Below, in pieces: positions 27,014 to 35,991 of a DNA stretch of 40,867 nucleotides. The stretch's first letter is position 1; the number at the start of each line of letters is the position of its first letter. The notes beneath the pieces are model-generated. The model was not told the DNA's origin and ran no database searches. It saw nothing but the letters and a program-made list of their open reading frames with translations. A program made the translations under genes and the position numbers. The stretch comes from an uncultured Parabacteroides sp. (GTDB lineage: Bacteria > Bacteroidota > Bacteroidia > Bacteroidales > Tannerellaceae), in contig URGO01000004.1 of the NCBI GenBank assembly GCA_900547435.1, positions 1-40,867 on the forward strand. The letters run 5' to 3'.

Positions 27014-28669
27014 TTAGAGTTTAACCTTAACCGATTGCAATGTTCCGTTAGCTTCTACAGCTACGATATAGATACCCTGAGACAAAGATGCCGTCGAGAT
27101 ATATGTATCGCCATTGATATGTCCGGAAGCTACAACAGCACCCGTCATGCTTACAATACGATAAATAGCTTTATCTACATTCGTAACGCGGATGGCGTTC
27201 TGAACCGGAACTACCTTCATCGTAGCTACGCTCTCTTCTACGCTTTCATTAGCCGTAACCACACCGGCAATGTTTGATGTGAAGTATGCGGTGCCGTAAG
27301 TCATATTAGCATCAGCCACTTCAACTTCGATAACATTGCTTCCAGCTAAATCAGCTGTAGCACGAACGGTATATGTACCTTTGCCTGCAATATTAATATC
27401 AATATCAGCAATAGCATCTGTACCTACCGTATAAGGAGAAACGGTTATTGTAGCGACATTTGTGCCGGTTGTAGCATTAACATCATCAGCTTGCGCGATA
27501 CTCAATTCATACCATGAAGTTTCGCCAGCTCTTGCCATATCATTAACCACGCGACTAATAACACTCTTCACCGCAGCTTCCGGAGTTGTAGGAATAGAAG
27601 GTGTTTTATCCGTCATAGTGATAATAGTTTTCTTATTAAACGTTGAATCTTCACCAGCGGCAGGAGCAACCCATTTATCAACAAACAACGTAGTAACTAC
27701 AGAAGAAGAACTTGTAGTTTCGGTTGCATCGAAATTAAATGTAGACCAAGCATCAGCCTTACCTTCATTATCATAACCCGTTACATCAATCTTATTGATT
27801 GGGAATAATGCTTTACCTGTCAAATCTAATGTAAGAACAGCATCTCCCATCGGAATATTTGTATTAGTTGCTACTGCATACAAAGAAGCAGGAACTTCAG
27901 CTATTCCAGTAGAAACACCGCTTAACAATCCAGTTATTCCAATTTGAACCATATAATCTACATTTAAAGCATTGATTACATTACTTGGAATTTCTGGGAA
28001 CTGATTTCCAAGCACAGGAATATCCCCTAAACCTCCAATAAGACTTTGCAATCCACTCTCAATATCAACAAATGCCTCCAAATTTGTTCCTTCGAGTGCT
28101 AATGAACACTTAACCAAATCTGCATTATCTAAGTTCAGCATACTTGAAGTCATGTTCACATCCATTGAGAACGGAAGTCCCATCATTTGACCTATCTCAG
28201 ACTCGATGTTTATTGTGGCAAATGGCAAACCTAAAGCTATTACATTAATAGTGGATGGCATATCAATAGAAAGAGAGGTTTCTCCTATTGCAATATTTTT
28301 TGTATCATATCCTTCAAAACCTATTTTGACATTTACACCATCTAATATAGGAGAAATTAGTCCCGCATTAATCAAAATACTATCCGGTTTAACCGAAATA
28401 GTTTGTGCTGCTCTTGTAGAGCGGAACAAATTGCTTGATTCCAATGCAGGAACTCCTGACAAACTATTCGCTGAGATTTGCGGATTCGCCCATCCCAAAA
28501 TATCGATACCTGCTTGTTCTTTGATTTGTTCAAAGACAACAGGCAGCACCTCTTTCTTAATGGCCTCTTTCTGTGCTTCGGTCAATTGTTGTGTGTTTTG
28601 AGCCGAAAGAGTACCAACGGGAGCAGCCAAGCATAATGCTGCTACTACAGATGTAAAAAGTTTTCTCAT
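27014..28669 (-). CDS. Secreted protein with type IX-like C-terminal sorting domain
   Basis: A 551-residue exported protein with signal peptide (cleavage after LSA, residue 23). The N-terminal region after the signal is helical (QLTEAQKEAIKKEVLPVVF); the middle is beta-rich, with repeated Val/Ile/Thr strands and no catalytic motif. The last 65 or so residues read like a Por/type IX sorting domain: NAIRVTNVDKAIYRIVSM, then TGAVVASG, then SLSQGIYIVAVEANG and a final SVKVKL. Substrates of type IX secretion carry such domains and are released or anchored at the cell surface. No type IX machinery gene is in this window. It precedes a lipoprotein gene on the same strand but is separated from it by a terminator-like hairpin. 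Confidence 0.75.
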   Translation of the reverse strand: MRKLFTSVVAALCLAAPVGTLSAQNTQQLTEAQKEAIKKEVLPVVFEQIKEQAGIDILGWANPQISANSLSGVPALESSNLFRSTRAAQTISVKPDSILINAGLISPILDGVNVKIGFEGYDTKNIAIGETSLSIDMPSTINVIALGLPFATINIESEIGQMMGLPFSMDVNMTSSMLNLDNADLVKCSLALEGTNLEAFVDIESGLQSLIGGLGDIPVLGNQFPEIPSNVINALNVDYMVQIGITGLLSGVSTGIAEVPASLYAVATNTNIPMGDAVLTLDLTGKALFPINKIDVTGYDNEGKADAWSTFNFDATETTSSSSVVTTLFVDKWVAPAAGEDSTFNKKTIITMTDKTPSIPTTPEAAVKSVISRVVNDMARAGETSWYELSIAQADDVNATTGTNVATITVSPYTVGTDAIADIDINIAGKGTYTVRATADLAGSNVIEVEVADANMTYGTAYFTSNIAGVVTANESVEESVATMKVVPVQNAIRVTNVDKAIYRIVSMTGAVVASGHINGDTYISTASLSQGIYIVAVEANGTLQSVKVKL

Positions 28670-28680
28670 ACACTTTCTTT

Positions 28681-28760
28681 TTTAGTTAATAATCTATTTA
28701 CGACCGCTAATATAGCATATTCCGCAACAAAGTGTGCTATTTATTACATTTTTAACTAAA
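28681..28760. repeat. Nested inverted repeats upstream of the secreted protein gene
   Basis: TTTAGTTAA (28681-28689) pairs with TTAACTAAA (28752-28760), and inside it ATAGCA (28712-28717) pairs with TGCTAT (28735-28740). This 119-base spacer holds the upstream region of the minus-strand secreted protein gene. A weak ACACTTTG box lies in the middle. Operator or transcript structure is possible. Confidence 0.35.
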
Positions 28761-28788
28761 TTATGCGGTTTTCATCCGAATTTGTGTC

Positions 28789-30075
28789 CTATTTTTTATG
28801 TGTCATGATGTCGAGAACCACCTTATCGGTCGTTTCCATGCCCTTCGACCCGATAGAAGTCAGGTTATAAATCGAGCGATCCACATCTTCATCGATGATG
28901 CCCTCTACCGAAGTCACCACCTTGTTCTCCATCGCCATCATGGCCGAGAGCATAGCCGTTGATACCCCGCTTGCCACCTTCATGGCGCAACTGGGCTTGG
29001 CCCCATCGCATATCATGCCGGTGATATTCCCGATCATATTCTTAATCGCATAGGTGATTTGCTTCTTGCTTCCTCCCATCAGCCATGTGATGCCACAACT
29101 GGCCCCCGTAGCGGCCACCACACATCCGCACAAGGCCGACAAGCGTCCTAAGCTTTGCTTCACATAGATAACCATCAGGTGGCTAAGCATCAAGGCGCGG
29201 ATAAGTTGCTCTTCGGAGCAATGGATATCCTCGGCAAACGAAACGACCGGCAGAGTTGCGGCTATGCCCTGGTTTCCGCTCCCGGAGTTGCTCATCACCG
29301 GAATCATCGCCCCGTCCATACGCGCGTCACAAGCCGCCGCGGTAAGTATCAACATGTGCGTATAAGCCGAGTCTCCCAAGTACTTACGCCCGTAAGGCCC
29401 GGAGATTGTCTTGCCCACTTCGTGCCCGAATTGTCCTTTTACGGATTCTTCCGCCGCATGTTTGTTGAGCTTTGCCGTATCCAAGATAAAGCGAATCTCC
29501 TCAACCGGCATATTCATGGCAAAATCATATACCAAATCGAACGAGAGCTTCAACGTTTCCTCCTCGTCCCTGCCCTGTTGGTTGTATTGGGCCAACTCAT
29601 CCAGCATGACCTCCTCGTTTCTTGAGAGATAAACAAAGCGTGTATGCTCGTGGGCTATAATAGCGGTAGCCCTCTCCTCACCTTTCCTGCACGTCACCTC
29701 GATATACAGTTTATCCACATTCTCCTTCAGCCCGATATGAATCTTCTGGTCCGCAATCATCTGTTTGCCCTCTTCCAAAGCCTCCGGAGTAAGGTCACGC
29801 AACACTTCCAACTCATATTCCGACTTGCCAATCAGACATCCCAACGCGATGGCAATAGGCAAACCAACCATTCCCGTTCCGGGAATCCCAACTCCCATGG
29901 CGTTCTTCAGGATATTCGCGCTCAGGTAAACCTCAATGCTTTCCGGCTTTTGCCCAAGCAACTCCGCAGATTTCGATGCGGCCAGGGATACCGCGATAGG
30001 TTCGGTACAACCAATGGTTGGAATCACTTCCTGGTGAATCAGTTGCAGAATTTGTTTTTTCGTTATCTCATTCAT
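28789..30075 (-). CDS. L-cysteine desulfidase-like protein (UPF0597/YhaM family)
   Basis: A 428-residue cytosolic protein of the UPF0597 family, whose characterised members (CyuA/YhaM and archaeal cysteine desulfidase) degrade L-cysteine to pyruvate, ammonia and sulfide with an iron-sulfur cluster. The family start IGCTEPIAVSLA (Cys23) is present, as are CGCVVAATGASCGITWLMGG, MICDGAKPSCAMK and the GNQGIAATLPV glycine-rich loop. These cysteines are likely cluster ligands. Length is normal. The gene appears monocistronic, with a TACATTTG box 29 bases before its start. Sulfide release from cysteine would be consistent with an anaerobic gut bacterium. Serine as an alternative substrate cannot be excluded. 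Confidence 0.88.
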   Translation of the reverse strand: MNEITKKQILQLIHQEVIPTIGCTEPIAVSLAASKSAELLGQKPESIEVYLSANILKNAMGVGIPGTGMVGLPIAIALGCLIGKSEYELEVLRDLTPEALEEGKQMIADQKIHIGLKENVDKLYIEVTCRKGEERATAIIAHEHTRFVYLSRNEEVMLDELAQYNQQGRDEEETLKLSFDLVYDFAMNMPVEEIRFILDTAKLNKHAAEESVKGQFGHEVGKTISGPYGRKYLGDSAYTHMLILTAAACDARMDGAMIPVMSNSGSGNQGIAATLPVVSFAEDIHCSEEQLIRALMLSHLMVIYVKQSLGRLSALCGCVVAATGASCGITWLMGGSKKQITYAIKNMIGNITGMICDGAKPSCAMKVASGVSTAMLSAMMAMENKVVTSVEGIIDEDVDRSIYNLTSIGSKGMETTDKVVLDIMTHKK

Positions 30076-30103
30076 TTTGTTTGTTCCTTTGTAAAAATAT
30101 ATG

Positions 30104-30111
30104 CAAATGTA
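30104..30111 (-). promoter_or_regulatory. Candidate -7 box for the desulfidase-like gene
   Basis: On the minus strand this reads TACATTTG, a perfect TAnnTTTG box, ending 28 bases before the start codon. No clear TTTG lies about 20 bases further upstream. Confidence 0.5.
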
Positions 30112-30229
30112 CGGAAAATTATCACGTTTCCTATAAGGGATTCGGGAAATAATTTGACAATATGTCTATTCAAGGGAACAAATGTACGCGTTAGCAGGTT
30201 AACAAGAACAATCTATCCCTATCATTTTT

Positions 30230-30317
30230 TCGTCTAACAGCTGTGCAACTTGCGTCTAACGGCCGTGTACGTTGCGTCTAACAGTTGTTAGACGCAAAAT
30301 GCACAGCTGTTAGACGA
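30230..30317. repeat. 22-bp phased palindromic array B (four units)
   Basis: Units start at 30230, 30252, 30274 and 30296. CGTCTAAC occurs at 30231, 30253 and 30275 and its complement GTTAGACG at 30287 and 30309, all spaced by exactly 22. The 17-base CGTCTAACAGCTGTGCA (30231-30247) is perfectly inverted at 30300-30316, and TTGCGTCTAAC (30272-30282) is perfectly inverted at 30287-30297 around an AGTT loop. The sequence is unrelated to arrays A and C but the architecture and 88-bp length are the same. Confidence 0.9.
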
Positions 30318-30378
30318 TTCTTTTAACGGTTATCCGGAGAAGATAAAAGGCATTGTTTCCAAATTTCTAAAGCCTATT

Positions 30379-30410
30379 TTTGGAATGTTCGGCACAAAGA
30401 CGTATTTTTG
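30379..30410 (+). promoter_or_regulatory. Promoter for the GH92 gene
   Basis: TTTG at 30379-30382, 20 bases, then TATTTTTG at 30403-30410. The upstream element is itself the end of another TATTTTTG (30375-30382). The start codon is 43 bases downstream of the -7 box. Confidence 0.7.
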
Positions 30411-30453
30411 AAGTCTCATTTCAGACCATAATACATATATAATACTATAGAAA

Positions 30454-32802
30454 ATGAAGAAAATGAAACACCTATTGGGATATCTCGCGATATCCTTCGT
30501 GGCGATGGGACCTGTCATGGCCACGAATGACGTAACGTCGTATGTCAATCCGATTATCGGGACCAATGGCATGGGGCATACCTTTCCGGGAGCTTGCGTA
30601 CCGTTCGGGCTTGTCCAACTCAGCCCGGATACCGATACCATTCCGCATAACATTGACGGGAAATACCAGCCGAGGGCGTATGAATATTGCGCCGGCTATC
30701 AGTACAAGGACAGCAGCATCGTAGGGTTCAGTCACACGCACTTCAGCGGCACGGGGCATTCCGACTTAGGGGATATCCTGATTATTCCTACTACCGGAAA
30801 GCTGAAACTGAATCCGGGAACCGCCACCAACCCGGATAGCGGGTATCGTTCGCGCTATTCGCACGATACGGAGGTTTCCCGTCCCGGCTATTATGCCGTA
30901 ACCCTTTCCGATTATGGCGTGAAAGCGGAACTGACCACCACCAAACGGGTCGGCGTGCATAAATACACTTATCCGGAGAATAGCCAAGAGCAACGTATTG
31001 TACTCGACTTGATTCATGGCATCTATAATTATGACGGGAAAGTGCTTTGGGCCAGTCTGCGCGTGGAAAACGATACGCTATTGACGGGATACCGCATCAC
31101 AAACGGATGGGCACGTACCAACTACACCTATTTCGCCATCTCCTTCTCCAAACCTATCGTCAATTACGGATGTCAGGAAAAGGCGAAGGTCAATTATCGG
31201 GGCGGTTATGGGAAGTTCAACATGACGAAAAACTTCCCGGATATGGGCGGACGTAAGCTGGTCAGCTACTTTGAATTCGCCCCCGAATCCGGAAACGAAC
31301 TGGAGGTAAAGGTGGCCCTCTCCGGAGTCAGTACGGAAGGTGCATTGAAGAACCTGCAAGCCGAAGCCTCCGGTAAGGATTTCGAACAATTGGCCTCCGA
31401 AGCCTCGGCTATGTGGAACAAATCGCTCTCCATCATCGATGCAAAAGGGAGTGAAGACCAGCTGGCCATGCTCTACACTTCGCTCTACCATACGATGATT
31501 AATCCGTGTGTCTATACAGACGTGGATGGCCAGTACCGCGGATTGGACCAGAATATCCATCAGGCGGAAGACTTTACCAATTATACGGTATTCTCGGTTT
31601 GGGACACTTATCGTACCTTACATCCCTTGTTCAACATCATCAACCGACAGGTCAATACCGACATCGTAAAGTCGATGATGAAGCATTACGAACAGAGCGT
31701 CCATCATATCCTGCCTATCTGGAGCCACATGGCGAACGAGAATTGGTGTATGATAGGGTACCATTCGGTTTCCGTCCTGGCTGATGCCATCGCCAAAGGA
31801 TTGCCGATAGATAAAGAAAAGGCTTTGCAGGCCATGGTGAGCAGTTCTACTCTGCGTTATTTGGACGGAATAGGCGAATATATGGATAAAGGGTATGTTG
31901 CCTTAGAGACCAGCGGAAGCGCAGGTTCGCTGACCCTGGAATATGCTTACGATGACTGGACCATCTATCAGACCGCATTGGCTTGCGGAAACCGGGAAAT
32001 AGCAGACCGCTATGCGAAACGCGCGCAAAATTTCCGCAATGCATTCGATACGAATTTAGGCTATGCCCGTCCGAAATACCGTGACGGAAGTTTCAAGAAG
32101 AACTTCAATTTGCTGAGCACACACGGGGAAGGCTTCATCGAAGGGAACGCATTGAACTATTCGTTCTATGTTCCGCAAGATGTAAACGGACTTATCCAGC
32201 TGATGGGTGGCGAGAAGCGTTTCATCCAGAAAATGGATTCGCTCTTCACCATGCACCTTCCGGCCGAGTTCTTTGCCCAGACCGAAGACGTGACGGAAGA
32301 GGGATTGCTGGGCGGTTACGTACAAGGAAACGAACCGAGCCATCATATTCCGTTCCTCTATGCTTGGACTTCCCAACCCTGGAAAACGCAATATTGGCAA
32401 CGGGAGATTATGAATAAGATGTACCGGAACAATATTGACGGGTTGTGCGGGAATGATGATTGCGGACAGATGTCGGCCTGGTATATTTTCTCCGCTATGG
32501 GATTCTATCCGGTATGCCCTGGAACTGACCAGTATGTACTGGGTGCACCCTATCTGCCTTATATGAAAGTCCAACTGGAAAACGGAAAGACCTTTGAAAT
32601 CAAAGCGGATAAGGTAAGCGATAAGAACCGCTATGTAAAATCCGTCTTATTAAACGGGAAGCCTTATACAAAAGGATATATCACGCAAGCAGATATCCTG
32701 AATGGCGGAACCCTTACCTTCGAAATGACTTCAAAACCCAACAAGAAACGTCTCTTCGAAGGAGAAAACCAGCCCTACTCCATGGAGATAGAGCAAAAAT
32801 AA
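30454..32802 (+). CDS. Alpha-mannosidase, GH92
   Basis: A 782-residue exported exo-alpha-mannosidase, calcium-dependent and inverting, that trims mannose from N-glycans or yeast mannan. It has a signal peptide (cleavage near residue 23), the N-terminal beta-sandwich start VNPIIGTNGMGHTFPGA, the linker to an (alpha/alpha)6 barrel with SVWDTYRTLHPL (381-392), the acid residue E627 in GNEPSHHIPFLYAW and the base pair D668/D669 in GNDDCGQMSAWY. Length is typical of the family. A Type I signal (no lipobox Cys) suggests a periplasmic location. The gene stands alone with its own promoter and a terminator; the SusC/SusD pair on the other strand is separated from it by the delta' gene. Linkage specificity cannot be assigned. 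Confidence 0.95.
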   Translation: MKKMKHLLGYLAISFVAMGPVMATNDVTSYVNPIIGTNGMGHTFPGACVPFGLVQLSPDTDTIPHNIDGKYQPRAYEYCAGYQYKDSSIVGFSHTHFSGTGHSDLGDILIIPTTGKLKLNPGTATNPDSGYRSRYSHDTEVSRPGYYAVTLSDYGVKAELTTTKRVGVHKYTYPENSQEQRIVLDLIHGIYNYDGKVLWASLRVENDTLLTGYRITNGWARTNYTYFAISFSKPIVNYGCQEKAKVNYRGGYGKFNMTKNFPDMGGRKLVSYFEFAPESGNELEVKVALSGVSTEGALKNLQAEASGKDFEQLASEASAMWNKSLSIIDAKGSEDQLAMLYTSLYHTMINPCVYTDVDGQYRGLDQNIHQAEDFTNYTVFSVWDTYRTLHPLFNIINRQVNTDIVKSMMKHYEQSVHHILPIWSHMANENWCMIGYHSVSVLADAIAKGLPIDKEKALQAMVSSSTLRYLDGIGEYMDKGYVALETSGSAGSLTLEYAYDDWTIYQTALACGNREIADRYAKRAQNFRNAFDTNLGYARPKYRDGSFKKNFNLLSTHGEGFIEGNALNYSFYVPQDVNGLIQLMGGEKRFIQKMDSLFTMHLPAEFFAQTEDVTEEGLLGGYVQGNEPSHHIPFLYAWTSQPWKTQYWQREIMNKMYRNNIDGLCGNDDCGQMSAWYIFSAMGFYPVCPGTDQYVLGAPYLPYMKVQLENGKTFEIKADKVSDKNRYVKSVLLNGKPYTKGYITQADILNGGTLTFEMTSKPNKKRLFEGENQPYSMEIEQK

Positions 32803-32818
32803 GGATAAGTTGATAAGG

Positions 32819-32879
32819 AAATAATCCCTTTATATACCTGAAAGTTGCAAACTTGGTATATATAAAGGGATTATTTTTT
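32819..32879. terminator. Bidirectional terminator between the GH92 and delta' genes
   Basis: The left arm 32819-32838 and right arm from 32855 to 32876 pair over about 20 bases with a two-base TA bulge and a 16-base loop, followed by a T-run. The same stem followed by the A-rich left flank could end minus-strand transcripts from the convergent delta' gene. Confidence 0.8.
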
Positions 32880-32924
32880 GTATCTACAAAAGATAAAATT
32901 CGAGGAAAAAGGCATGATTGGGCG

Positions 32925-34049
32925 TCATCGCTTGATCAGAACGGTGATTTGGAGAGCCAAATCGAAGAAGACCATTTTGGCATTGACGTTTTGCGTAATA
33001 TGTAACTCGGCTTTCGCCAATTCGTCCATCAAGTCTATCACATTGCGTTCGTTCACGAATGGTGAGAATTTGGTCGCAAATTGCGCCTCTTCCCGGTTCA
33101 TATAGTTCAGTTCCGGAGTATGGAAGCAACAGATAAAATTCTCCCGAATCAGCCGCTGACAATAAGCCAGGATATTCTTCTGCTTTTCCCGCCCGATAGT
33201 GGCAAGCTGGTCGGCCTGCGCTTTCATGGCTTTCACATTCCGGGTCCAGGAATTGCGCATGATAGTCTTGAACTGCTCCAGGAAGAATTGTGTTTCTTCA
33301 TTGACACTGATGGCTTCGAGGGCACGGAGGTAACTTCCATTCGCCAGATGCGCTATATACTTGGCATCTTCTGGAGAAAGACCATAGCCGGTCTGCATCG
33401 CCCGGGCGATATCTTCCGGATGAATTCCGCGTATATTCAACCGCTGGGTACGGGAAACAATCGTTCCCAGCACCAATTCCGGAGCTTCCGACACCATCAA
33501 AATAACAGTATGAGCCGGCGGCTCCTCCACCATCTTCAGGAGCTTATTGGCACAAGTCGGATGCAGCTTCTCCGGTAACCAGACTATCAGGACACGGTAT
33601 TCCGCCTCATAAATCTTCAGACTTAACTTATGGACTATCTCATCGCTTTCTTTCGAGTATATCAACGCCTGACTGTTTCCGGCATCGATGTAATCCAACC
33701 AATCGTCTAACGAGAAATAAATATGCTCATGCAGAAACTCGCGCCATTCCGGCAGGTAATCATCGCATATATCCTTTTTCCGTTCCTTCTTGGCCACAAT
33801 CGGAAAGACAAAATGCAAATCCGGATGCGCCAGCGCATCATACTTCAAACAAGACGGGCAATGCCCGCAACTATCCGTTTCAGTCCGATGGGTACAATTC
33901 AAATAACGCGCATAAGCAAGCGCCAAGGCAAAAGCACCTGTCCCCCCCTTCTCCGTAAAGAGTTGCGCATGGGGAACTACCCCCGACTGAGCCGACTGAA
34001 TCAAGTGTCGTTTAATCTCTTCTTGTCCTACAATATCTTTGAAATACAT
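32925..34049 (-). CDS. holB: DNA polymerase III subunit delta'
   Basis: A 374-residue clamp-loader subunit of the DnaX/HolB AAA+ type. The start FKDIVGQEEIKRHL, the zinc-binding cysteines C52, C61, C64 and C67, the HPDLHFVFP segment, and the LLKMVEEPPAHTVILM and VSRTQRLNI motifs are conserved. The P-loop position reads TEKGGTGAFALAL without the Lys-Thr pair, so it should not bind ATP, as is normal for delta'. It helps load the sliding clamp in replication. The gene lies between SusD and GH92, which is an ordinary housekeeping insertion between glycan genes. A TAATTTTG box (34082-34075) lies 25 bases before the start. Confidence 0.93.
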   Translation of the reverse strand: MYFKDIVGQEEIKRHLIQSAQSGVVPHAQLFTEKGGTGAFALALAYARYLNCTHRTETDSCGHCPSCLKYDALAHPDLHFVFPIVAKKERKKDICDDYLPEWREFLHEHIYFSLDDWLDYIDAGNSQALIYSKESDEIVHKLSLKIYEAEYRVLIVWLPEKLHPTCANKLLKMVEEPPAHTVILMVSEAPELVLGTIVSRTQRLNIRGIHPEDIARAMQTGYGLSPEDAKYIAHLANGSYLRALEAISVNEETQFFLEQFKTIMRNSWTRNVKAMKAQADQLATIGREKQKNILAYCQRLIRENFICCFHTPELNYMNREEAQFATKFSPFVNERNVIDLMDELAKAELHITQNVNAKMVFFDLALQITVLIKR

Positions 34050-34074
34050 CTGTTTTATTTTCTTTGTAAGTGTA

Positions 34075-34082
34075 CAAAATTA
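34075..34082 (-). promoter_or_regulatory. Candidate -7 box for the delta' gene
   Basis: On the minus strand this reads TAATTTTG, matching TAnnTTTG, 25 bases before the start codon. No TTTG partner was identified, so the call is weaker than the others. Confidence 0.45.
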
Positions 34083-34189
34083 CTCTTTTCTTTTCTTTTC
34101 TGTAGCATATCCTCACTTTTTCGAAAATAAAAGCAATTCTTGATAAGGGTGAAGCGCAAATCTTACGGCCTTTTTGTGTATAGCTCTAA

Positions 34190-34220
34190 AGAAAAGGAGC
34201 AGACCCGAAAGCCTGCTCCT
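34190..34220 (-). terminator. Terminator of the SusC/SusD operon
   Basis: AGGAGCAG (34195-34202) pairs with CTGCTCCT (34213-34220) around a 10-base loop. Read on the minus strand, 61 bases after the SusD stop, the stem is followed by TTTCTTT, a T-rich tail. Confidence 0.75.
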
Positions 34221-34281
34221 CACTGTAAAACAATACGACATATTTATCCGTCAAGGATTTTTCTAAACATTCATTGTCCAC

Positions 34282-35976
34282 TTACGGATTCTGAGTCAAC
34301 GTACCTGGATAAGCATTAATTTCCGATTGCGGAATATACTGGATAGCCAACGGACTGTCCGCCGGATATTCAATAGTTCCATCGTGGAATCCAGGATAAC
34401 GACGAACCATCGTTTCACCTACACGGAATACATCAAATCCGCGATCTGCCTCATAGCACAATTCCAACTGACGTTCTTTCATAATCAGTTCATGAGCATT
34501 TGTAGCATCTAATGAGGTATAAGCCGCATTCGGTAATGAACGAGTACGAACCGTGTTCAAATCTTGCAATGCTTGGTTATAATTTCCGAGCTTTGCACTA
34601 GCTTCTGCACGGATCAAATACATCTCACCTAAACGAGCTACAATAGGAGAATGCAAATGAACCGTTTGTTCTTGCATAGAACACTTATAGCTGAAGAACT
34701 TTGGATTACCTTGGCTATCGAGCATATAATATTCATAATCACCCGTATAAGACTTTCCGTTATAATTAATAGAATAACGCTTATTCTCTACATCTACCGG
34801 AGTCAACTCATACGTCTGACCTTCCAATGTACAACTCAAGTTCCCATCTGTGCCAGTCGTTTCGGCTTGTTTATACACATAAGACAATTTGCCATCAGCC
34901 ACCACTTCAGCCACGAAACGGAAAGCAGGAATCTTATTACCAGCATCGTCCAGTTTATAATCCGGGTGAATAAATGCTTCGCGAGCATCGGTATTCTTAC
35001 CGGTTTCATGGAACAAATCCAACAACTTCGCACTGGCATAAACCTCGCCCCAACCTTGTCCATCAATAGTCGCATACATACCACCTATTGGAGCATACCA
35101 GTCTGTTACATCAGAAGCAACCGTTTTAACGGCAAAGATGGTTTCTGTCTGTGCTGGATCATCCGGAGCATATTCATTATACTTCATGTAGTTATCGCGA
35201 CTCAACAAAGTAAATTGTCCGCTTTCGATAACTGCATTGGCATAATCATACGATTTCTGAGCATATTCAGCATTCGGATTCTCAAATGTTCCGCTCATAT
35301 ACATATAAACTTTCGCTTTCAAAGCCTGCACGGAATAGATAGAAGCAAAAATCGGTGTTTCAAACTCTCCCATCAAGCCTTCAGCCGCATCCAAATCCGA
35401 AAGAATCTGTTCATAGGTTTCCTTTACGGTAGCACGATCCGGCAAATCCAAATTATAAACATCATCCGGCAAACCATTTACGATAGGTACACCCAAGTTA
35501 GTTTCCGGACTTTGATAATAAGGACGTCCAAATACACGACACAAATTAAAATACATCAAGGCACGCAAATAGTAGGCTTCACCCTCTTTTTGGCGAAGTT
35601 CATCCGTTACTTCTGGCCAAGCCTCAATTAATGAAACCAACTCGCTTGCTTGCGAAATAATGTTGTAAGAAGTAATCCACAAAGAAGACAAACTTGAGTT
35701 AATCACCGTATGGTCGTAAGTAAAATAAGTACCTACCGGACTTGTTGTCGGCTTATCTTTACAAACATTATCACTTGGATATTCCGCACAATAATGATAT
35801 TCCTCATAAGCAGTCTTCAGTTTCCCATAACAACCATTTAACAAGACATCAACCGCAGAGGCCTGATCCTCCATGATTTTATCTTCTGTATAATAATTAT
35901 AAGGTAAACGCTCCAAGTCGCAACTGGTTATAAAAGCAGCTGCAACCATGCAACCTAATAGCCCTATTTTTTTCAT
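34282..35976 (-). CDS. SusD/RagB-family glycan-binding lipoprotein
   Basis: A 564-residue surface lipoprotein with lipobox ITSC (Cys19). It caps the SusC-type transporter and binds the imported nutrient. Family features are the LNGCYGKLKTAYEEYHYC start, SLWITSYNIISQASELV, the TPR-like EGEAYYLRALMYFNLCRVFG segment, and the C-terminal LNTVRTRSLP and MKERQLELCYEADRGFD motifs of the SusD_RagB domain. Length is normal. It begins 15 bases after the SusC gene, so the two are one operon. The ligand cannot be assigned: no glycoside hydrolase is directly linked. A terminator follows at 34190-34220. Confidence 0.93.
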   Translation of the reverse strand: MKKIGLLGCMVAAAFITSCDLERLPYNYYTEDKIMEDQASAVDVLLNGCYGKLKTAYEEYHYCAEYPSDNVCKDKPTTSPVGTYFTYDHTVINSSLSSLWITSYNIISQASELVSLIEAWPEVTDELRQKEGEAYYLRALMYFNLCRVFGRPYYQSPETNLGVPIVNGLPDDVYNLDLPDRATVKETYEQILSDLDAAEGLMGEFETPIFASIYSVQALKAKVYMYMSGTFENPNAEYAQKSYDYANAVIESGQFTLLSRDNYMKYNEYAPDDPAQTETIFAVKTVASDVTDWYAPIGGMYATIDGQGWGEVYASAKLLDLFHETGKNTDAREAFIHPDYKLDDAGNKIPAFRFVAEVVADGKLSYVYKQAETTGTDGNLSCTLEGQTYELTPVDVENKRYSINYNGKSYTGDYEYYMLDSQGNPKFFSYKCSMQEQTVHLHSPIVARLGEMYLIRAEASAKLGNYNQALQDLNTVRTRSLPNAAYTSLDATNAHELIMKERQLELCYEADRGFDVFRVGETMVRRYPGFHDGTIEYPADSPLAIQYIPQSEINAYPGTLTQNP

Positions 35977-35991
35977 ATCCTATTTCTTTCT

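Larger units (their letters stand above)
30076..30453. other. 378-bp divergent intergenic region
   Basis: Between the divergent desulfidase-like and GH92 genes. It holds a minus-strand -7 box (30104-30111), a stray GTTAACAAG word near 30198, the 22-bp array B (30230-30317) and the GH92 promoter (30379-30410). No small gene was found. Confidence 0.7.

Noticed and set aside
30230..30317. Array B as plasmid-type iterons of a replication origin.
   Set aside because: 22-bp iterons are usually direct repeats beside a rep gene; here the half-sites are inverted and both neighbours are metabolic genes.
34651..35631. A 326-codon plus-strand open frame opposite SusD.
   Set aside because: SusD is well supported on the minus strand; the opposite frame is Ile/Arg/Thr rich, without motifs, and is a shadow.
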